From: Clostridiales bacterium
GTDB taxonomy: Bacteria; Bacillota; Clostridia; Lachnospirales; Lachnospiraceae
Assembly (NCBI GenBank): GCA_019420425.1
Contig: JAHZHG010000005.1
Location: 1 to 28,677 of the forward strand
Direction of reading: 5' to 3'
Length of the DNA stretch: 28,677 nt
In this document: positions 22,622 to 28,677 of the stretch, one piece after another
How positions within the stretch are numbered: position 1 is the stretch's first letter
How the letters are laid out: every line of letters starts with the position of its first letter
Notes under the pieces: model-generated
The model's input: the letters and a program-made list of their open reading frames with translations, nothing else
Told to the model about the DNA's origin: nothing
The model's database searches: none
Position numbers and translations under genes: made by a program

Positions 22622-25087
22622 ATGGCGGTTTATTTGAAAAAGATTCGGAATATTATCGTGCATATTGTGGTGCTGATTGTGGTGTTTATCGTTGCCCTCA
22701 TCGGGTTCAGCCGCTGGATCAACCAGAGGACGCCGGATTTTTCCGAGCGGATGAGCAGCTCTACGTTCCCGCTGGTCTATATGATGAATGGAACCACCAG
22801 CTTTAACTGCCTGCACGGCTACGCAGAGGAGATGGATCCGGTATATATGCGGGATTCGCTGACCCCGCTGAACAGCAACCGCCAGCTCCAGATTCAGATT
22901 CAGCCGTTTAGCTCCACGGTAGACAGCCTTTCCTACGAGGTGATCACCCAGGACGGACAGCAGTCGCTGGAAAATACCAAGGTGGTGAAGCTGAAAAAAG
23001 AAGGGGACTATATTTACGCCACCCTGGAGCTGCAGAACAAAATCCTGATGAACCAGGAATATGTACTAAAGCTGCAGCTGGACGCAGGAGGACGTACAGT
23101 TTACTATTATACCCGGATCCTGCTGGAGGACGGTCTGCATACTGCCGAATATCTGAGTTATGTGATGGGCTTTTATGAGCGGTGCGTGAACAAGACGGAT
23201 CAGGAGGTTATGGGAGCGGCGGTAGAGCCAGGGGAGACGACCGGCGACAACACCTCCCTGGCCTACATGAACATCTACGATACGGTGGAACAGCTGATGT
23301 GGAACGCGCTGAACCCGCAGATTTACCACAAGCCCACGCCCTGCCTGAAGGAAATTAACGAAAACACGGCCTCTGTGGTGCTGGAATACCGGATTTCCTC
23401 GGTGAATGAGGAAGGAATTACCGAGGTATTTAATGTAAAGGAATTTTACCGGCTGCGCTTTACGGATGCCCGCGTATTCCTTCTGGATTTTGAACGGACG
23501 ACCAGTGAGATATTTAACCCGGACAACAATGTTTTGACGGATAAAGGTATTAATCTGGGCTTAACGGACAAAGATGTAATATATGCATATGATGAAAAGC
23601 AGCGGATTTTTGCCTTTGTGCAGGAAAACGAGCTTTGGACATACAACACCGGCACGGGCATTCTGACCCAGATATTCAGCTTTCCGCAAAAAGAAAACAT
23701 GGACTATCGGGATTTCTACGATAACCATGAGATCCGGATACTGCGGGTGGAGGATTCCGGAGACGTATATTTCCTGGTCAGCGGCTACATGAACCGGGGA
23801 GACCATGAGGGAGAAAACGGAATCGGCGTGTACTACTACGAGGCCGCGTCCTCAACCGTGGACGAAAAGGTATTTATCTCCTCTAAGGAATCCAGCGCGC
23901 TGCTGAACATGGATGTGGATTCCCTGGCTTATATCACGGAGAACAACGACAGGTTTTACTTTATGCTGGAGGAAAATGTTTATTGTGTAGACCTGAACTC
24001 GCGGGAATGCACACAGGTGATTACCGGCGTGCGGGTGAACACCCATGCAGTTTCCCAAAGCGGCAGATATTTTGCCTGGCTGAAGGAGGGCGAAGCCTAT
24101 GCGTCGAGCACGCTCTGTGTGATGGATGTGGAAACCGGACTGACCCGGGAGATTACCAGCAGCAGTGACGAGCGTATACGGCCGCTGGCCTTTATGGAGG
24201 AGGATCTGGTATATGGGCTTGCCCGGCAGTCGGATATCGACACGAGCCACCCCGGAGACGAGCTGTTTTTGATGTACCGTCTGGTGATCGAGGACGGCGA
24301 GGGAAATCCGGTCAAGGACTACCAGCCGTCAGACTGCTATGTCACCCAGGCCAGCCTTTCCGAAAACCTGTTGACGCTGACCCGGGTAAAGAAAAACGGG
24401 TCGTCCATTGAGGAGGCAGCGGAGGATCATATTGTAAATGCGTCGGCAGAGGAGGACGTGGCCTATGGGCCGTCCACGGTAACCTCTGCCAGAAAAGAAC
24501 AGGAGATCATCCTCCGCGTAGGCTCATCGGTGACAAACACCACACCCCAGGTAATACGGGCAAAGCAGCTGATGAGCAGCGGTACACACATCCTGTCCAT
24601 ACAGCCGAACCGCAGCCGTTCGGAGCGGTACTACGTATATGCCCACGGCGGCCTGGACAGCGTTTTTTCCGATCCCAATGCGGCAATCCGCAGAGCGGAT
24701 GAGATGGTTGGCGTGGTGGTGACCAACACACAGGCCTATGTCTGGGAAAGAGGAAACAAGCCTACGACAAAGCAGATTGCGGTGGAAAATATACCGCAGG
24801 CCATTCGTCAGGGAACGATGGATACCGCTCAGCTGGAAGAAGCCCTCGGGCAGAAGGTGCTGGATCTGAGCGGCTGCACCCTGGACAGTGTGCTTTACTT
24901 TGTCGGGCAGGGCAGGCCTGTGCTGGCACAGACGGACAAAGGGCCGGTGATCATCGCCGGCTACGACGGCTACAACACGATTCTGCTTGATCCGGGCGCG
25001 GAGGAGACGTATTATTGCGGAATGGACGACAGCACAGAGATGTTCGAACAGGCCGGGAATATATTTATCAGCTACCTGCCGGAATAG
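22622..25087 (+). CDS. Large membrane-anchored extracytoplasmic protein with propeller-like middle and C39-like C-terminus
   Basis: This 821-residue protein has one N-terminal membrane helix (about 10-30, after a basic MAVYLKKIRN start) and no lipobox, so the rest should lie outside the membrane. Residues about 85-170 look like a beta-sandwich. Residues about 300-600 contain repeated short strands with aromatic YxxD/W turns (for example ELWTYNTGTGILTQIF, NVYCVDLNSRECTQV), resembling a TolB/DPP-type propeller. The last 71 residues resemble the end of a C39-like peptidase fold (SVLYFVGQGRPVLA, VIIAGYDGYNTILLDPG), but the usual histidine before GYD is Ile and no clear catalytic Cys is placed, so it is probably inactive. 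GGGGAGG precedes ATG 22622. The function is unknown; sensing or scaffolding at the envelope is a guess. Confidence 0.8.
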   Translation: MAVYLKKIRNIIVHIVVLIVVFIVALIGFSRWINQRTPDFSERMSSSTFPLVYMMNGTTSFNCLHGYAEEMDPVYMRDSLTPLNSNRQLQIQIQPFSSTVDSLSYEVITQDGQQSLENTKVVKLKKEGDYIYATLELQNKILMNQEYVLKLQLDAGGRTVYYYTRILLEDGLHTAEYLSYVMGFYERCVNKTDQEVMGAAVEPGETTGDNTSLAYMNIYDTVEQLMWNALNPQIYHKPTPCLKEINENTASVVLEYRISSVNEEGITEVFNVKEFYRLRFTDARVFLLDFERTTSEIFNPDNNVLTDKGINLGLTDKDVIYAYDEKQRIFAFVQENELWTYNTGTGILTQIFSFPQKENMDYRDFYDNHEIRILRVEDSGDVYFLVSGYMNRGDHEGENGIGVYYYEAASSTVDEKVFISSKESSALLNMDVDSLAYITENNDRFYFMLEENVYCVDLNSRECTQVITGVRVNTHAVSQSGRYFAWLKEGEAYASSTLCVMDVETGLTREITSSSDERIRPLAFMEEDLVYGLARQSDIDTSHPGDELFLMYRLVIEDGEGNPVKDYQPSDCYVTQASLSENLLTLTRVKKNGSSIEEAAEDHIVNASAEEDVAYGPSTVTSARKEQEIILRVGSSVTNTTPQVIRAKQLMSSGTHILSIQPNRSRSERYYVYAHGGLDSVFSDPNAAIRRADEMVGVVVTNTQAYVWERGNKPTTKQIAVENIPQAIRQGTMDTAQLEEALGQKVLDLSGCTLDSVLYFVGQGRPVLAQTDKGPVIIAGYDGYNTILLDPGAEETYYCGMDDSTEMFEQAGNIFISYLPE

Positions 25088-25124
25088 ACGGCAGAAAATG
25101 AAAAAAGAAAAGAGGACGAGAAAG

Positions 25125-26240
25125 ATGGATAAACGGATAAGAACGCTGGCAAAAAATCTGGTGAATTACTCCTGCCGGGTAAAACCGGGAGATAAGGTAT
25201 ATATTCACTACATTGGCCGGGACACAGAGGATTTGGCCCGGGCGCTGATCAAAGAGGTGTACCAGGCAGGCGGACTGCCCTTCCCCCACTATACCAGCAA
25301 CCGTGTACTGCGGGAGACGCTGATGAACTGCACAGAGGAGCAGCTTCGTCTGATGGCAAAGATTGACGGAGCGGAAATGGATCAGATGGACTGCTATATC
25401 GGCGTGCGGGGAGGGGAAAACGCCTCCGAACTGGCCGATGTACCGGCAGATAAGATGGCGCTTTACGATACGCTGTACTCCACGCCGGTTCACCATGAGA
25501 TCCGCGTGGCAAAGACGAGATGGGTAGTGCTGCGCTATCCGACTCCTTCTATGGCTCAGCTGTCCGGCACCAGCACGGATGCCTTTGAGGATTTCTATTA
25601 CGATGTGTGCAACCTGGATTATTCCAAAATGGCAAAGGCCATGGAGCCGTTAAAGGCGCTGATGGAGCGGACGGACAAGGTACGCATGACCGGCCCGGGG
25701 ACGGATATCCCCTTTTCCATCAAGGGAATCCCGGCGATGCCCTGCGCGGGAGAGTGCAATATCCCCGACGGAGAAATCTACACCGCTCCGGTCAGAGACT
25801 CCATTAACGGAACGATCACGTATAATACGCCATCTCCCTATCAGGGCTTTGTCTATGAAAATATCTGCCTGACCTTTGAAAAGGGAAAGATTGTAAAGGC
25901 GACTGCGAACGACACCGAGCGGATCAACAAGGTATTTGATACGGATGAGGGGGCAAGATACGTAGGTGAATTTGCCATCGGCGTGAATCCCTATGTGCTT
26001 TCCCCAATGAAGGACATCCTGTTTGATGAAAAGATCATGGGCAGCATTCACTTTACGCCGGGCTGCTGCTATGACGATGCCTATAATGGAAATAAGTCCG
26101 CAATCCACTGGGATCTGGTATGGATCCAGCGGGAGGATTACGGCGGAGGAGAAATCTGGTTTGACGATGTGCTGATCCGTAAGGATGGCCGGTTTGTGCT
26201 GCCTGAGCTGGAGTGCCTGAATCCGGAAAACCTGAAATAA
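25125..26240 (+). CDS. M29 family metallo-aminopeptidase, paralogue 3
   Basis: This 371-residue enzyme is homologous over its whole length to the tandem pair at 7581 and 8729. The ligands are kept: Glu217 in IPDGE, Glu in YVGEFAIG, His in IHFTPG with Tyr seven residues on, and His-x-Asp in IHWDL. It differs in HFTPGCCYDD (two Cys where the others have Asn-Ser) and in the N-terminal domain, so substrate choice may differ. ATG 25125 is chosen because the protein then begins like its paralogues (MDKRIRTLAKN); ATG 25098 and longer starts would add a Lys/Arg-rich stretch and overlap the upstream gene or lack a ribosome site. Its stop shares one base with the next gene's start (TAATG). Confidence 0.87.
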   Translation: MDKRIRTLAKNLVNYSCRVKPGDKVYIHYIGRDTEDLARALIKEVYQAGGLPFPHYTSNRVLRETLMNCTEEQLRLMAKIDGAEMDQMDCYIGVRGGENASELADVPADKMALYDTLYSTPVHHEIRVAKTRWVVLRYPTPSMAQLSGTSTDAFEDFYYDVCNLDYSKMAKAMEPLKALMERTDKVRMTGPGTDIPFSIKGIPAMPCAGECNIPDGEIYTAPVRDSINGTITYNTPSPYQGFVYENICLTFEKGKIVKATANDTERINKVFDTDEGARYVGEFAIGVNPYVLSPMKDILFDEKIMGSIHFTPGCCYDDAYNGNKSAIHWDLVWIQREDYGGGEIWFDDVLIRKDGRFVLPELECLNPENLK

Positions 26241-27793
26241 TGAACGAAAAAAAGGAAATGCGGCCTCTGCTTTACGAGGCGCTGAAAACGTATGGGGAAT
26301 CGGATGCGTATCCCTTTCACATGCCGGGGCATAAGCGGAGGCTGCTTGCCCTGGACGATCCGTTTTCTATCGATATTACAGAGATTGACGGATTTGACAA
26401 TCTCCATCATGCCTGCGGTATTCTGGCCCAGGCCCAGGCGCGGGCGGCGGCTCTGTATGGGTCGGAGGAGGCCTTTTACCTGGTAAACGGCAGCACGGGC
26501 GGACTGCTGTCAGCGGTTTCCGCCTGCGTGCCGCCCGGGGGAAAGCTGCTGATGGCCAGAAACTGCCACAAAGCGGTGTACCATGCCGCGTATCTGCGGG
26601 GCCTGACCGGAGTATATCTGTATCCGGGTCAGGGGAAATACGGGATAAACGGAGGAATCTCCCCGGAAGAAACGGAGGAAGCCCTAAAAAGGGACAGAGA
26701 GATTCGGGCAGTGCTGATTACCTCGCCTACCTATGACGGGGTGGTTTCAGATGTAAAGCGCATTGCGGAGACTGCCCATGCCTATGGTGTGCCGCTGATT
26801 GTGGATGAGGCCCACGGCGCGCATTTTGGCCTGCATCCGTATTTCCCGGACAGCGCGGTCAGCCTGGGAGCCGATCTGGTGATCCAGAGCCTGCATAAGA
26901 CCCTGCCTTGTCCGACACAGACGTCGCTGCTTCATGTAAACGGCGAACGGATAGACCGGGAGAAGCTCAGGCGTTTCCTGGGGATTTATCAGACCAGCAG
27001 TCCAAGCTATGTGTTTATGGCCGCGATTGACCGGGCGGTGAGCCTGTTTTCCTCGGAAGAGGGAAAGCGGCTGATGGATGAATTTACCGGACGCCTGGCA
27101 GAGTTCCGCCGCAATGCGGAAAAATTATCGCATTTAAAGCTGGCCGGAGGGGAATTGTTGGAAGGAACGCATGTATTTCAATGGGATCCCGCCAAGCTGA
27201 TCCTGCTTCCGGAGGGCGCCGACCTGGATGGCCGGGGTCTGGGGCGTTTGCTCAGGGAAAGATATCACCTGGAAATGGAGATGGAGGCTCCGGCGTACTG
27301 CTTGGGCATAGCGTCGGTCGGCGACAGTCCGGAGGGCTTTGCGCGGCTGGAAAAGGCACTGCAGGAGATCGATCGGGACTGCGGGTTGGCGGAACGCAAA
27401 GGAAAAGCCGGGAGTCGGCCGGTGGAAAGCCAAAAAGAGGCTGGCCGCCCCGATGGTAAAGCGGCTGATGTGCAGCCGGGCCGGCGCCGCCCGCAAAGCG
27501 GCGGCTTGATGCCGGGGAAAAGCGCCCGAATGATCCGCCCCGAGTCCGTCTGCACGATCAGTGAGGCAATGGACGGCGGCTCTGAGCCGGTTCTTCTGGA
27601 GGAGAGCGCGGGCAGGATAAGCGCAGAGTTTGTTTATCTGTACCCTCCGGGAATCCCGCTTATTGCCCCGGGAGAACGGATAACGGATGAGCTGGCCGGC
27701 CAGCTGCTGGAATGGCGGAGCAGGGGATATGAGCTTCAGGGGACGGCAGATTACGCCTGCCGAAAAATCCGCGTATGGGTTGACAGAAAATAA
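26240..27793 (+). CDS. Orn/Lys/Arg decarboxylase-family PLP enzyme
   Basis: This 517-residue fold-type I PLP enzyme resembles B. subtilis SpeA/YaaO. It has the YPFHMPGHKR N-terminal signature, GSTGG phosphate loop, DEAHGAHFG, and SLHKTLPC with Lys220 as the cofactor lysine. The C-terminal domain has the usual YPPGIPLIAPGE. Between them residues about 385-431 form a Gly/Arg/Pro/Lys/Gln-rich linker of low complexity that is not typical. It should decarboxylate a basic amino acid to a polyamine precursor, but which one is unclear. ATG 26240 shares a base with the M29 stop, implying coupled translation; GTG 26213 is an alternative. The decarboxylase plus nucleotide-kinase order matches the yaaO region in Firmicutes. 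Confidence 0.87.
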   Translation: MNEKKEMRPLLYEALKTYGESDAYPFHMPGHKRRLLALDDPFSIDITEIDGFDNLHHACGILAQAQARAAALYGSEEAFYLVNGSTGGLLSAVSACVPPGGKLLMARNCHKAVYHAAYLRGLTGVYLYPGQGKYGINGGISPEETEEALKRDREIRAVLITSPTYDGVVSDVKRIAETAHAYGVPLIVDEAHGAHFGLHPYFPDSAVSLGADLVIQSLHKTLPCPTQTSLLHVNGERIDREKLRRFLGIYQTSSPSYVFMAAIDRAVSLFSSEEGKRLMDEFTGRLAEFRRNAEKLSHLKLAGGELLEGTHVFQWDPAKLILLPEGADLDGRGLGRLLRERYHLEMEMEAPAYCLGIASVGDSPEGFARLEKALQEIDRDCGLAERKGKAGSRPVESQKEAGRPDGKAADVQPGRRRPQSGGLMPGKSARMIRPESVCTISEAMDGGSEPVLLEESAGRISAEFVYLYPPGIPLIAPGERITDELAGQLLEWRSRGYELQGTADYACRKIRVWVDRK

Positions 27794-27852
27794 CTGCTCA
27801 GAACAGGCCAAAGCGCCTGCCGTATGGCAACGGTGAAGGTACTGAGCAGTTA
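27791..27852 (+). ncRNA. Junction-like structured RNA element before the guanylate-kinase-like gene
   Basis: TAACTGCTCAG (27791-27801) and CTGAGCAGTTA (27842-27852) are perfect 11-base complements. They enclose two further hairpins: CAGGC/GCCTG (27804-27808 with 27815-27819) and CCGT/ACGG (27820-27823 with 27830-27833), making a possible three-way junction. The 5' arm contains the upstream stop codon and the 3' arm ends four bases before the ribosome site AGGAGAAGG. No T-run follows, so it is not an ordinary terminator. It matches no riboswitch class I could recall. It may control translation, RNA processing or stability. Confidence 0.5.
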
Positions 27853-27867
27853 TAACAGGAGAAGGTT

Positions 27868-28473
27868 ATGGGAAGGATTTATTCAATTATTGGAAAAAGC
27901 GCCACCGGAAAGGACACGGTATACCGTGAGGTGATGCGGACAAAGGAACTGAATCTCCACAAATTTGTCCAGTATACAACAAGGCCCATCCGTGCCGGAG
28001 AAGAGAACGGCGTGCAGTATTACTTTGTGAGCGGGGATGAGCAGAAGGCACTGGAGAAATCCGGCAGGATTGTAGAGCTGCGCGCCTATCACACCGTCCA
28101 GGGCGTTTGGAAATACTTTACCGTGGACGATGGCCAGATCGACCTGGAGCATCATGATTATCTGAACCTTTGCACCCTGGAATCCTACAGCGGCATCCGT
28201 GAATACTTTGGCAGAGAAAACGTCATCCCCCTCTATATCGAGGTGGCCGATGACCTGCGTATTCTTCGGTCGCTGGAGCGGGAACGGAGCCAGGAGCATC
28301 CCGACTATAATGAGCTGTGCAGGAGATTCCTGGCGGATCAGGAGGATTTTTCCGAGGAAAACATCCGAAAGGCCGGAATCACCGTCCGCTTTTCCAACAA
28401 CGGGAAGCTGGAGGACTGCGTCCGGCAGGTAACGGAGTATATCCACAGGAGCCAGGCTGCGGTTCAGGATTGA
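27868..28473 (+). CDS. Guanylate-kinase-like P-loop nucleotide kinase
   Basis: This 201-residue protein has the P-loop GKSATGKDT (9-17) and the GMP-binding segment YTTRPIRAGEENGVQYYFV (about 36-54) typical of guanylate kinases; the lid region follows near 130-145. In Gmk the P-loop normally ends GKST; here it ends GKDT, as in some Clostridia paralogues, so it may be a second, specialised kinase and not the housekeeping enzyme. AGGAGAAGG precedes ATG 27868 and the structured element lies just upstream. In Firmicutes a nucleotide kinase, DNA polymerase III delta-prime and a stage 0 sporulation gene often follow the decarboxylase; the window ends too early to see them. Confidence 0.83.
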   Translation: MGRIYSIIGKSATGKDTVYREVMRTKELNLHKFVQYTTRPIRAGEENGVQYYFVSGDEQKALEKSGRIVELRAYHTVQGVWKYFTVDDGQIDLEHHDYLNLCTLESYSGIREYFGRENVIPLYIEVADDLRILRSLERERSQEHPDYNELCRRFLADQEDFSEENIRKAGITVRFSNNGKLEDCVRQVTEYIHRSQAAVQD

Positions 28474-28504
28474 GCCACGCAGTGAAACAGTGCCAGTCAG
28501 TTAA

Positions 28505-28579
28505 TTCTGGGATGCCTGAAAGGTATACTTTATGTGCCGCATTTACTGCGGCTAAGTTCTGGGATGCCTGAAAGGTATA
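28505..28579 (+). repeat. Pair of 23-bp direct repeats flanking a hairpin
   Basis: TTCTGGGATGCCTGAAAGGTATA occurs at 28505-28527 and, without mismatch, at 28557-28579, a period of 52 bases. The unit is over 20 bases and described by its ends: it starts TTCTGGGATG and ends GAAAGGTATA. Between the copies GCCGCA (28536-28541) and TGCGGC (28547-28552) form a hairpin with a TTTAC loop. The remainder to 28677 shows no ORF that I would call and no further full copy. Confidence 0.75.
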
Positions 28580-28677
28580 TCTTTTTATACGTATTGGATA
28601 CCCGGACGCCGCTATGGTGGGGAGGTTGTCCATCCGTCGCTGATGGCAACGCTCCGGCGAACTAGCCGCTAACTGCG

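Noticed and set aside
24987..25124. Longer start for the third M29 gene
   Set aside because: It would overlap the 821-residue protein's end by about 100 bases and add a Lys/Arg-rich stretch not present in the paralogues.
27791..27852. Hammerhead or other known self-cleaving ribozyme
   Set aside because: The layout is junction-like, but the hammerhead core (CUGANGA and GAAA) is absent and I could not match twister, pistol or hatchet cores.
28505..28579. CRISPR array
   Set aside because: Only two repeat copies are seen, the gap between them contains a hairpin, and no cas gene is near.

Overview
The window looks like chromosomal DNA of an anaerobic Firmicute, most likely a Lachnospiraceae (Clostridium cluster XIVa) gut bacterium. 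The reasons are the moderately GC-rich coding sequence, strong AGGAGG-type ribosome sites, sigma-A-type promoters (TTGACA/TATAAT), intrinsic terminators, and gene families and neighbourhoods typical of that group. Genus assignment is inference. No phage, transposase, CRISPR array, tRNA or rRNA was seen. All genes read on the + strand except one MATE transporter.

Region 1 (1-630) is the end of a GGDEF protein followed at once by a stand-alone HPt protein, the tail of a signalling operon. Region 2 (about 660-9850) is a peptide uptake and breakdown locus: an M24 proline peptidase, a complete Dpp/Opp-type ABC importer (two permeases, two ATPases, a family 5 binding protein), then two tandem M29 metallo-aminopeptidase paralogues. 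A third M29 paralogue lies 15 kb downstream. Imported peptides would be trimmed in the cytoplasm by these enzymes.

Region 3 (9863-13435) holds a GNAT acetyltransferase and a DUF5655-like protein with overlapping ends, a LysR regulator, and a convergent MATE exporter. The exporter has a near-consensus promoter followed by a terminator hairpin in its 5' leader, which suggests attenuation. A lone 168-residue Clostridia-type protein of unknown role follows.

Region 4 (14083-21178) is a ribose-type operon: LacI-family regulator with two 18-bp palindromic operators 64 bp apart, an HSL-type esterase, binding protein, terminator, two-domain ATPase, permease, ribose pyranase and ribokinase. The esterase inside the operon suggests that acylated ribosides or a similar ester feed the pathway.

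Region 5 (21322-28473) appears to be one operon: SAM methyltransferase, an 821-residue membrane-anchored extracytoplasmic protein with a degenerate C39-like C-terminus, the third M29 aminopeptidase, an Orn/Lys/Arg decarboxylase-family PLP enzyme, and a guanylate-kinase-like protein. Between the last two lies an RNA-like element with an 11-bp closing helix and two inner hairpins. The window ends in non-coding DNA with a 23-bp direct repeat flanking a hairpin.

The items most worth a second look are the junction-like RNA before the guanylate-kinase-like gene, the MATE leader attenuator, the esterase in the ribose operon, the M29 trio, the 821-residue protein, and the three-hairpin intergenic element before the first M29 gene. 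All homology statements come from motif recognition by eye; no database was searched.
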